Shown here: one piece after another, positions 1 through 5,407 of the stretch
Layout: every line of letters starts with the position of its first letter
Numbering within the stretch: the stretch's first letter is position 1
From: an uncultured Desulfobacterales bacterium
GTDB taxonomy: Bacteria > Desulfobacterota > Desulfobacteria > Desulfobacterales > JAFDCJ01
Assembly (NCBI GenBank): GCA_945787595.1
Contig: CALZJV010000443.1
Location: forward strand, 1-5,407
DNA: 5,407 bases
Direction: 5' to 3'
Made by a program: the position numbers and the translations under genes
The notes under the pieces: generated by a model
Databases searched by the model: none
Told to the model about the DNA's origin: nothing
What the model saw: the letters and a program-made list of their open reading frames with translations, nothing else

Positions 1-91
1 CGGGGTCTGTCACCGGCTTTTCCGTCCCGCCTTCTTGAGGGGTTCCGCCGATCATAGGCGCCACCCGCCATGGTCCGGATACGTTATCCAT
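1..91 (-). other. Open antisense frame running off the left edge; possible edge of an inserted element
   Basis: On the minus strand, an ATG at 91-89 opens a frame of 30 codons that reaches the window edge without a stop. It contains the segments VSGPWRVAPMIGG and TPQEGGTEKPVTDP. A second in-frame ATG lies at 55-53. The frame also stays open upstream into the dppD antisense, so openness alone proves little. It sits exactly where DppD similarity ends on the other strand, which makes it a candidate for the start of a different gene. The TEKPVTDP-like stretch loosely recalls leader regions of group II intron reverse transcriptases, but that is only an impression. It could equally be non-coding or an assembly artefact. 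Confidence 0.2.
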
Positions 92-698
92 GTCCCGGGC
101 CAAAAGCCTGAGGGAATCGATTCGGATGTTGAAGGTTACCGAGATCCCTTCACCCGAGCAACGGGTAAAAAACTTTCCGCATGAAATGAGCGGGGGAATG
201 CGCCAGCGGGCAATGACGGCCATGGCTCTGGCCTGTGAACCGGCATTGTTAATTGCAGACGAACCCACCACGGCGCTGGATGTGACCGTGCAGGCCCAGG
301 TTTTAAATTTAATGAAAGCGCTTTGCAAGGAATGGGAGACGGCCATATTGTTGATCACCCACGACATGGGCGTTGTTGCTCATATGTGTAACCAGGTGGC
401 GGTGATGTATGCCGGTCGGATCGTCGAATTTACGGATGTCTTCACGCTCTTCCAGAATCCGGCCCACCCATATACCGAAGGCCTTTTGCATTCCCTGCCC
501 CGCCTGGGAGCCAAGCGCAATCGGCTGGATTCAATCGAAGGGCAACCGCCCCAGCTCAACCGGCTGCCGGATGGCTGTGCATTTCAACCGCGCTGCCAGT
601 ATGCAACTGAACGGTGCCGTGCGAAACCTCCGGAATTGACAACCCTGCATACGGGCCACAAGATACGCTGTTATCATCCCGTCAACAGTCAGGTGTGA
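90..698 (+). CDS. Peptide ABC transporter ATP-binding protein, DppD/OppD type, 5'-truncated (probable pseudogene or cut by a junction)
   Basis: This is the C-terminal part of an ATPase that powers import of di- or oligopeptides at the inner membrane, normally paired with a DppF-type partner. Numbering from the Met at 90, one sees the ABC signature MSGGMRQR (33-40), Walker B LLIADE ending in the catalytic Glu (53-58), D-loop TALD (61-64), the H-switch His91 and the C-terminal oligopeptide-transporter extension starting at HPYTE (126-130). Cysteines 163, 169, 176 and 194 have the spacing of the cluster seen in family members reported to bind [4Fe-4S]. Family members are about 325-335 residues, so roughly 125 N-terminal residues with Walker A and the Q-loop are missing. 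They are not simply off the window: the frame meets TGA at 36-38, and nothing between 39 and 89 resembles a DppD in any + frame. Similarity begins at about MSRAKSLRE. The 90 start is only the first Met, with no good ribosome site. As it stands it could not bind ATP normally. Family assignment is sure; gene status is not. Confidence 0.85.
   Translation: MSRAKSLRESIRMLKVTEIPSPEQRVKNFPHEMSGGMRQRAMTAMALACEPALLIADEPTTALDVTVQAQVLNLMKALCKEWETAILLITHDMGVVAHMCNQVAVMYAGRIVEFTDVFTLFQNPAHPYTEGLLHSLPRLGAKRNRLDSIEGQPPQLNRLPDGCAFQPRCQYATERCRAKPPELTTLHTGHKIRCYHPVNSQV
691..695 (+). promoter_or_regulatory. Ribosome binding site for the DppF-type gene
   Basis: AGGTG lies 8 bases before the ATG at 704 and overlaps the last codons of the preceding gene. 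It favours the 704 start over an in-frame ATG at 614, which would add 30 residues unlike the family and overlap dppD by 85 bases. The placement suggests translational coupling with the upstream gene. Confidence 0.6.
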
Positions 699-703
699 AA
701 AAA

Positions 704-1669
704 ATGACTGAAAACAACAATTTGGTCACTATTAAAGATCTCTGCAAATACTTTCGGATCTCCAGACGCCGGATATTAAAAGCGGTGGATGGCGTCAGTT
801 TTCAAATTAGAAAAGGCGAGGTCATGGGCCTGGTGGGGGAATCCGGCTGCGGTAAGACCACCCTGGGACGCCTGGTACTGAGTCTATTGCCGCCGACATC
901 CGGTGAAGTGCGCTTTGACGGCAAAAATCTGCAGCAATTATCGGGCGAAGAAATGCGCCGCATGCGACGGTATATGCAGATCGTGTTTCAAGATCCTTAC
1001 TCTTCCTTAAACCCCCGCATGACGATCGGCAATATTCTCTCCATCCCGATGAAAATCCAGCAGCTTTATGCCAATAAACGCAAGGAGCGGGTCACCTATT
1101 TGTTGGAACGGGTCGGACTGGGCAGCCATGACATCAACCGCTTCCCTCATGAATACTCGGGGGGACAACTACAGCGCATCGGTATTGCACGTGCCCTGGC
1201 CGTCGATCCGACCTTTATCGTCGCGGATGAACCCGTATCCGCCCTTGATGTTTCGGTGCAGTCCCAGGTTCTGAATCTATTTAAGGAACTGCAGGAAGAA
1301 TTTCAGCTGACCTGTTTGTTTATCGCCCATGACTTGAGTGTGGTGGATTTTATCAGTGATCGCATTGCGGTGCTATATCTGGGGAAGATTGTGGAAATGG
1401 CGCCGGCGGGGGAGCTGCATGCCTCTCATTTACATCCATATACCGAGAGCCTGCTTTCGGCCATTATGCTGCCCGATCCGGAGATTGAACAAAACAAATC
1501 AGATTTTTCATTGACCGGTGAGGCAGTAAGCCCCATCAATCCACCGCCGGGATGCCGATTTTATTCCCGTTGTCCAAAGCGGATGGATGTCTGCCGACAA
1601 AAAGATCCGGTGCTCGAGAAATTCGCCAAAGAACACTATGTGGCCTGTTTCGCGGTGGAAAAAAATTAA
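704..1669 (+). CDS. dppF: Peptide ABC transporter ATP-binding protein, DppF/OppF type
   Basis: This is an intact 321-residue cytoplasmic ATPase of a di- or oligopeptide importer (nickel and other substrates are also carried by this family). Motifs in order are Walker A GESGCGKT (45-52, Lys51), Q-loop [10 protein letters not shown] with Gln96, signature YSGGQLQR (151-158), Walker B FIVADE with catalytic Glu176, D-loop SALD (179-182), H-switch His209 and the C-terminal HPYTESLL extension from 244. Cysteines 284, 290, 297 and 315 have the same spacing (x5, x6, x17) as in the upstream partner and could bind an iron-sulfur cluster. Length is normal for the family. The start at 704 is chosen for its AGGTG site and because the protein then begins just before the first beta strand. 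It follows the DppD-type gene by 5 bases, so both are read from one message, with permease and binding-protein genes expected to the left. OppF, DppF and similar paralogues cannot be told apart from the ATPase alone. Confidence 0.93.
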   Translation: MTENNNLVTIKDLCKYFRISRRRILKAVDGVSFQIRKGEVMGLVGESGCGKTTLGRLVLSLLPPTSGEVRFDGKNLQQLSGEEMRRMRRYMQIVFQDPYSSLNPRMTIGNILSIPMKIQQLYANKRKERVTYLLERVGLGSHDINRFPHEYSGGQLQRIGIARALAVDPTFIVADEPVSALDVSVQSQVLNLFKELQEEFQLTCLFIAHDLSVVDFISDRIAVLYLGKIVEMAPAGELHASHLHPYTESLLSAIMLPDPEIEQNKSDFSLTGEAVSPINPPPGCRFYSRCPKRMDVCRQKDPVLEKFAKEHYVACFAVEKN

Positions 1670-1684
1670 TCGCGAATACTTTAC

Positions 1685-1702
1685 TTGCGGCTTGGTCCGC
1701 AA
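1685..1702 (+). other. Small hairpin downstream of the DppF-type gene
   Basis: TTGCGG (1685-1690) and CCGCAA (1697-1702) can form a perfect 6-bp stem with a 6-base loop, starting 15 bases after the stop codon. No T-run follows, so it is not a convincing intrinsic terminator. It may protect the 3' end or help a Rho-dependent stop. Confidence 0.3.
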
Positions 1703-1730
1703 ACCCTAACCCGATCCAGCCGGAATAAAT

Positions 1731-1804
1731 TGCCACAAAGGCACCAAGACACAAAGTTAAACCTTTGGGTTATATTCATCTTCGCGTCTTTGTGTCTTAG
1801 TGGC
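1731..1804. repeat. Imperfect inverted repeat, dispersed palindromic element type
   Basis: AAGACACAAAG (1746-1756) pairs perfectly with CTTTGTGTCTT (1788-1798). Outside it, GCCAC (1732-1736) pairs with GTGGC (1800-1804), with a bulge of nine bases on the left and one on the right. The intervening 31 bases contain a further small AACC/GGTT stem (1760-1763 with 1768-1771). The left arm is itself made of near-repeated CACAAAG / CACCAAGA words. Palindromes built from such CAAAG-rich units, with mirrored CTTTG arms, are abundant between genes in many environmental proteobacterial and related genomes as I recall. This one is therefore probably a dispersed REP- or MITE-like copy. There is no transposase, T-tract or obvious target duplication. 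It separates the peptide-transporter genes from the amidohydrolase operon. Confidence 0.6.
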
Positions 1805-1857
1805 GAATTCTTATTTCATAAAATGCAAAGAAATAACTTTTAAAAATCTACGTCTGG
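1805..1857 (+). promoter_or_regulatory. AT-rich leader before the amidohydrolase operon, possible promoter region
   Basis: After the inverted repeat the sequence becomes strongly AT-rich (TTATTTCATAAAATG, then ATAACTTTTAAAAATC) up to the Shine-Dalgarno. A promoter for the downstream operon would plausibly lie here or inside the repeat loop (TATATT at 1771-1776). I find no convincing -35/-10 pair and no sigma-54 box, so the exact site is undetermined. Confidence 0.2.
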
Positions 1858-1864
1858 AAGGAGG
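1858..1864 (+). promoter_or_regulatory. Strong Shine-Dalgarno for the amidohydrolase
   Basis: AAGGAGG is a near-perfect anti-16S match ending 4 bases before the ATG at 1869. It fixes that start against an in-frame GTG at 1800, which lies in the right arm of the inverted repeat and would add 23 residues unlike the family's N-terminus. Confidence 0.85.
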
Positions 1865-1868
1865 AATA

Positions 1869-3512
1869 ATGGGAGCAAAAGGGATACTGGCTGATTTAGT
1901 GCTGAAAAATGGCAACGTGATCACGGTTGACGACAACGGTACAATTGCGGAGGCCGTGGCTGTATACCAGGACAGAATCATCGGGGTGGGAAGTAATGTT
2001 GATATGGACGCCCTCGTGGGAGAAGATACAAACATCATTGACCTTGACGGCAAAACCCTGGTGCCGGGCTTTATCGACAGCCATACTCACAATGTTGCCA
2101 CCGGTGACTTCATGCACAGTTTAGATCTAATCGATGCGGCCGCGGAGCTAACCCCGACCATTGCAGATTTGCAGGAACGCATCAGCGAGAGAGTCAAAGA
2201 AGCGCCAAACGGCGCCTGGATCGGCGGTAAAAACTATGTGCCCGAACGAATGCAGGAAAAAAGATGGCCCACCCGGCAAGAGCTGGATGCCGTCGCACCG
2301 GATAATCCGCTGATCATCATAATCCGGGGATATCACGCCCATGTGGTCAACAGCAAGGCTCTGGAATTGGGGGCTATCACCAAAGACACGCCCAATCCGG
2401 AAGGGGGCGTCATCGACAAGGATCCGGCAACCGGTGAACCCACGGGGGTGCTGCGGGACGTGCCCACCATGAGATCGGTGGTGCCTCAGCCGACACTGCA
2501 AGATCTGAAAGCAGGATTGGCCCGGGTCAGTTCGGAATACGTGAGCACAGGCGTCACCTCCACTGGCGAGGCGGGCGGCCTCGATAACCCCGAAGCGTTC
2601 CGAGCATATCAGGAGGCCGTTGCCGACGGCAGCCTGAAGACAAGAACTTACCTGATGATTCGTGAGCAATTTTATCGCGCCAACGATCTGGGGCTGCGCA
2701 CCGGATTCGGCAATGATATGCTGAAGTTGGGCGCGGTTAAGCTCTTTATGGACGGCTCCATCCAGTGCTATACGTGTGCGTTTTACGAGCCTTATGTAAC
2801 CAAAGATACCAGAGGAATGGAGGGGCTCCAATACACGCCGGACCAAATTAATGACATCGTGGCAGAGTGCCATCGGCTCGGCTACCAGGTCGCCATTCAT
2901 GCCCAGGGGGATTACACCATCAACATGGCGGTCGACGCGATTGAGAATGCCATGCAAAAATATCCCCGGCCGGACCCGCGTCACCGAATAGAGCATTGTC
3001 TTTGCCCGACCCAAGCCGAACTGGATCGCATGCAGCAATTGGGTATCATTACAAACTTCTACCTGTTTCACCCCTGGTTTTGGGGTGACCAACACATCAA
3101 TGATTTTATCGGCGCAGAACGTGCCGGCCGAATGGTACCCGCCAAAACCGCCATGGACATGGGTATCATGGTTTGCGCCCATTCAGACTGCCCGGTCTGT
3201 ACACCCAACAATCCGGTGTGGCCCTCCAACCCCTTGTGGGGAATGTGGTGCGCGGTCAACCGAAAAACCCGCAGCGGCGTGGACATTGGGCCCCGGGAAA
3301 AACTGACCCCCATGGAAGCCCTAAAGGCCTATACCCTCAATGGAGCCTATGCGTCATTTGAAGAAGATATCAAGGGATCGCTCGAATCCGGCAAGCTGGC
3401 CGACATGGTCGTGTTATCCGATAATCCATTGGAAATCGATCCATGGGAAATCCGAAACATTAAAGTAGAAAAAACGATCATCGGAGGAAAAATCGTTTTC
3501 GAAATTGAGTAA
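1869..3512 (+). CDS. YtcJ-like metal-dependent amidohydrolase (Amidohydro_3 family)
   Basis: A 547-residue member of the amidohydrolase superfamily, in the Amidohydro_3 branch that includes YtcJ and N-substituted formamide deformylase. These enzymes hydrolyse amide or related C-N bonds at a metal centre. The N-terminal small beta domain (LVLKNGNVITVDD) is followed by GFIDSHTH with His72 and His74. Other likely metal ligands are Lys291 (in VKLFMDGS; possibly carboxylated), His344 (VAIHAQGD), His376 (HRIEHC) and Asp440 (AHSDCP). The C-terminal part returns to the beta domain (GSLESGKLADMVVLSDNP). Length is normal for the family and there is no signal peptide, so it is cytoplasmic. Unusually, all nine cysteines are in the second half and most flank the predicted ligands (300, 303, 377, 379, 436, 441, 444, 461). 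Start at 1869 rests on the AAGGAGG site. It leads an apparent operon with the MFS and M20 genes. The family is clear. The substrate is unknown; an N-acyl or N-formyl amine is only a guess. Confidence 0.9.
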   Translation: MGAKGILADLVLKNGNVITVDDNGTIAEAVAVYQDRIIGVGSNVDMDALVGEDTNIIDLDGKTLVPGFIDSHTHNVATGDFMHSLDLIDAAAELTPTIADLQERISERVKEAPNGAWIGGKNYVPERMQEKRWPTRQELDAVAPDNPLIIIIRGYHAHVVNSKALELGAITKDTPNPEGGVIDKDPATGEPTGVLRDVPTMRSVVPQPTLQDLKAGLARVSSEYVSTGVTSTGEAGGLDNPEAFRAYQEAVADGSLKTRTYLMIREQFYRANDLGLRTGFGNDMLKLGAVKLFMDGSIQCYTCAFYEPYVTKDTRGMEGLQYTPDQINDIVAECHRLGYQVAIHAQGDYTINMAVDAIENAMQKYPRPDPRHRIEHCLCPTQAELDRMQQLGIITNFYLFHPWFWGDQHINDFIGAERAGRMVPAKTAMDMGIMVCAHSDCPVCTPNNPVWPSNPLWGMWCAVNRKTRSGVDIGPREKLTPMEALKAYTLNGAYASFEEDIKGSLESGKLADMVVLSDNPLEIDPWEIRNIKVEKTIIGGKIVFEIE

Positions 3513-3531
3513 GGGGCACGGAAACATACAA

Positions 3532-4689
3532 ATGACACGCCCCTATCTTCCCATAGTCTCGATTGCCGCTGCCGCTGCTTTATCCCTTCTGGGCGATGCA
3601 ACTTTATATACCGTGTTGCCAAGCTATCATATTCAGATCGGCTTGACACCGCTACAGGTTGGAATCCTGCTCTCGGTGCACCGCTGGGTGCGCCTGATTT
3701 CAAACCGCCTGGCTGAAAGATGTTTTCGAACCGTTCCCATCATATTCTCCCTGGCCCCCGCCTTTTTGCTCGCCTCATTGGCGACGGCATCTTATGGATA
3801 TTTTCAAACTTTTTTTGTAGTTCTTTTAATTGCAAGAATTTTCTGGGGCGCTAGCTTTTCCTTTATCCGCCAGGCAATGATACTGACGGTGACCGCCGCT
3901 TCAAGTGATACCCATCTGGGGAAAAGCATGGGACTGAGCAGAGGAATATCTTTAACAGGCTGGCTGTTCGGTACGCTTTTGGGAGGATTCGGGTGTGATC
4001 AGTTTGGTTGGACGTTCACACTGGTTACCTTTGCTATCCTTTCACTGGGGTCAATCCCTTTGAGTATTTTGTCGCAAAGAGCCGTCACACATGTTCAGTC
4101 TCCCGCCCGTAAAGCCGGGGCTGAACCAACAAACTATAAACTCATGTTTTGCGGATTTACCCTGGGAATTGTAGGCTTTGGTCTGATCATCTCGACCCTT
4201 GGATTGGTCGTCAAAGAGCAGATTGGAACATCAGCAAGTATTTCGGGCTATACGTTTGGCGTTGCAACTATTACGGGCCTGGTACTGGCCGTCCGCTGGG
4301 GTCTTGACATTATCGGATCACCTGTATTGGGGGCACTGATGGACCGGATCGGAAGACAGCGTGCCTTACCGGTTATTTTTATGATCGGTTCGTTGGCATT
4401 AGGTTCTGCTTCATTACCTTTTGGGATTTTTTGGTTAATCGTCTGTGTTCTAACTGTGTTTTTATGTGACGCTATGCTTGGAATCCTTGTCGCCGCCTGG
4501 GCCGGCCAGCAGGGAGGTAAAAGCGTGGCAGATTATGCAACCGGCATGGATTTTGGAATGGCGCTTGGCCCCTTGATCGGATGGGGCATTGCCCACTTTG
4601 GTCTGCCCTCCTTTCTGATATTCCTTGCGGGAGCCGTTTTTTATATTGCCGGTGGCATTGCGACCAAGCAGCGCACTCAATCTAATTAA
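3532..4689 (+). CDS. MFS transporter
   Basis: A 385-residue inner-membrane permease of the major facilitator superfamily, a secondary transporter usually coupled to a proton or ion gradient. Hydrophobic segments fit 12 helices: about 7-30, 38-58, 68-90, 93-113, 138-156, 160-180, 203-227, 238-262, 278-300, 300-324, 338-356 and 358-377. A polar loop lies at about 181-202. The second half keeps a clear motif A between helices 8 and 9 (GALMDRIGRQ, 267-276). The first-half copy is degenerate (RLISNRLAER, 54-63). Asp22 in helix 1 (LLGDATLYTVLP) is a candidate coupling residue. The ATG at 3532 is 19 bases after the amidohydrolase stop. A TTG at 3505, overlapping that stop by 8 bases, is also possible and would add nine residues, with GGAGG 17 bases ahead of it. 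Neither has an ideal ribosome site. Tight spacing implies co-transcription, so it may carry the amidohydrolase substrate or product. Import versus export is not decidable. Confidence 0.88.
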   Translation: MTRPYLPIVSIAAAAALSLLGDATLYTVLPSYHIQIGLTPLQVGILLSVHRWVRLISNRLAERCFRTVPIIFSLAPAFLLASLATASYGYFQTFFVVLLIARIFWGASFSFIRQAMILTVTAASSDTHLGKSMGLSRGISLTGWLFGTLLGGFGCDQFGWTFTLVTFAILSLGSIPLSILSQRAVTHVQSPARKAGAEPTNYKLMFCGFTLGIVGFGLIISTLGLVVKEQIGTSASISGYTFGVATITGLVLAVRWGLDIIGSPVLGALMDRIGRQRALPVIFMIGSLALGSASLPFGIFWLIVCVLTVFLCDAMLGILVAAWAGQQGGKSVADYATGMDFGMALGPLIGWGIAHFGLPSFLIFLAGAVFYIAGGIATKQRTQSN

Positions 4690-4712
4690 ATAAAATAATG
4701 GTGATAGAGATA

Positions 4713-5407
4713 ATGGAAAATTTGATTCTGGCGAAAGTTGATGAGAAACAAAAAGAATTCATAGAGTTGCTGAGAACCGTCATAAAAATTCCCAGCTTGA
4801 CCGGAGAAGAAGGCGAGGCGCAAGCATTTTTAGCACAGTATTTGAGAGACCTCGGATTGCAGGTGAATGTTTGGGAGCCGGATATCGAGGAAATATTTAA
4901 GATGTTCCCTGAATCCGCCCAATACCCCACCCATTGGCAGCATGATTTGATTTTACCTTATGACCGCTTTCCCTCCTATGCTAAGTTGATAAACTCCGGA
5001 AAAATAGAGGTTCTAAATTATAAGAATCGACCGAATGTGGTTGGAATCCTGAAAGGCCAGGGTAGTGGAAGATCGTTGCTGCTAAACGGCCACATTGATA
5101 ATGTAACGGTTGAGCCTGTAAGTGACTGGACTATTGATCCTTTTGGAGCCGGGGTTGTCGATGGAAAAGTTTACGGCCGGGGCGCCTGTGCCATGAAGGG
5201 GGGATTGGTTGCCGGGCTGGCTGCGATTCAATGCCTCATTGAAGCCGGGATTTCTTTAAACGGGGATGTTCTCTTTTCAAGTGTGGTGAACGAGGAACAC
5301 TCCGGAGGCGGCGCATTATCAATGGTGTGCAAAGGAATCAAGGCGGATGCGGCCATTGTGATGGAGCCTTCGGAAAATCAGGTCTACATTGCCCATCCCG
5401 GAGATGT
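4713..5407 (+). CDS. M20 family metallopeptidase/deacylase (ArgE/DapE-like), 3'-partial
   Basis: The N-terminal 231 residues of a cytoplasmic zinc-type hydrolase related to acetylornithine deacetylase (ArgE), succinyl-diaminopimelate desuccinylase (DapE) and carboxypeptidases. The family cleaves N-acyl or peptide bonds. The frame stays open to the window edge. The start of the catalytic domain (FIELLRTVIKIPSLTGEEGE) is followed by a long segment (about 55-105) before RPNVVGILKG. Then come GHIDN with ligand His127 and Asp129, GRGACAMKGG (156-165), SSVVNEEHSGGG with catalytic Glu194 and ligand Glu195, and VMEPSE with Glu218. Position 160 is Ala where the usual GRGxxDMKGG motif has the metal-bridging Asp, which could impair or alter activity. 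The C-terminal domain and last His ligand lie outside the window. ATG at 4713 is preferred because GGTGA (4700-4704) lies 8 bases ahead. An in-frame ATG at 4698 is possible. It is 23 bases after the MFS gene, so probably in the same operon. Specificity is not readable. Confidence 0.88.
   Translation, partial: MENLILAKVDEKQKEFIELLRTVIKIPSLTGEEGEAQAFLAQYLRDLGLQVNVWEPDIEEIFKMFPESAQYPTHWQHDLILPYDRFPSYAKLINSGKIEVLNYKNRPNVVGILKGQGSGRSLLLNGHIDNVTVEPVSDWTIDPFGAGVVDGKVYGRGACAMKGGLVAGLAAIQCLIEAGISLNGDVLFSSVVNEEHSGGGALSMVCKGIKADAAIVMEPSENQVYIAHPGD

Noticed and set aside
309..491. Minus-strand frame inside the DppD-type gene
   Set aside because: It is antisense to the Walker B, H-switch and C-terminal region of a certain ABC ATPase, with no ribosome site or family signal of its own.
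614..703. Upstream in-frame ATG extending the DppF-type protein by 30 residues
   Set aside because: The extension overlaps dppD out of frame and encodes its shadow, while the ATG at 704 has a proper AGGTG site and gives the usual N-terminus.
1685..1710. Intrinsic terminator after the DppF-type gene
   Set aside because: The 6-bp stem is followed by ACCCTAACCC rather than a T-run on the + strand.
1731..1804. CRISPR array or direct-repeat array
   Set aside because: The repeated words are short, overlapping and arranged as a palindrome, with no regular repeat-spacer pattern.
1800..1868. In-frame GTG start extending the amidohydrolase
   Set aside because: The GTG belongs to the right arm of the inverted repeat, the added residues are unlike the family, and AAGGAGG is positioned for the ATG at 1869.
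2148..3182. Long 344-codon open frame on the minus strand
   Set aside because: It lies wholly inside the amidohydrolase, which has clear family motifs throughout. Its translation shows no recognisable domain and its openness is explained by the codon use of the sense gene.
4682..4930. Minus-strand open frame across the MFS/M20 junction
   Set aside because: It is antisense to the conserved N-terminus of the M20 enzyme and has no recognisable features.

Overview
This window looks like a bacterial chromosome segment, probably Gram-negative. All supported genes lie on the + strand, coding density is high and base composition is moderate. A palindromic intergenic repeat built on AAGACACAAAG-type words resembles dispersed repeats I recall from environmental Desulfobacterota and related genomes. 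That taxonomic hint is an inference and is weak.

Layout. (1) Positions 1-89 carry no recognisable + strand gene. (2) The C-terminal two thirds of a DppD/OppD-type ABC ATPase (90-698) lacks its Walker A half. (3) An intact DppF/OppF-type ATPase follows 5 bases later (704-1669). (4) A 199-base gap (1670-1868) holds a small hairpin, a long imperfect inverted repeat and an AT-rich leader with a strong Shine-Dalgarno. (5) A YtcJ-like Amidohydro_3 metal-dependent hydrolase lies at 1869-3512. (6) A 12-helix MFS permease (3532-4689) follows after 19 bases. (7) An M20 metallopeptidase/deacylase begins at about 4713, after 23 bases, and runs off the right edge.

How the genes may work together. The two ATPases belong to a peptide-importer operon whose binding protein and permeases would lie to the left. 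The amidohydrolase, MFS permease and M20 enzyme are spaced like one operon. Together they suggest uptake or export of a small amide or peptide-like compound, with cytoplasmic hydrolysis of amide bonds (for example N-acyl amino acids, formamides or short modified peptides). The substrate cannot be read from the sequence.

Points that stand out are the abrupt loss of DppD similarity near position 85-90 beside an open antisense frame, a cysteine-rich active-site half in the amidohydrolase, and replacement of the usual metal-bridging Asp by Ala in the M20 enzyme. I see no clearly new system. The best candidate for something undescribed is the amidohydrolase-MFS-M20 cassette.
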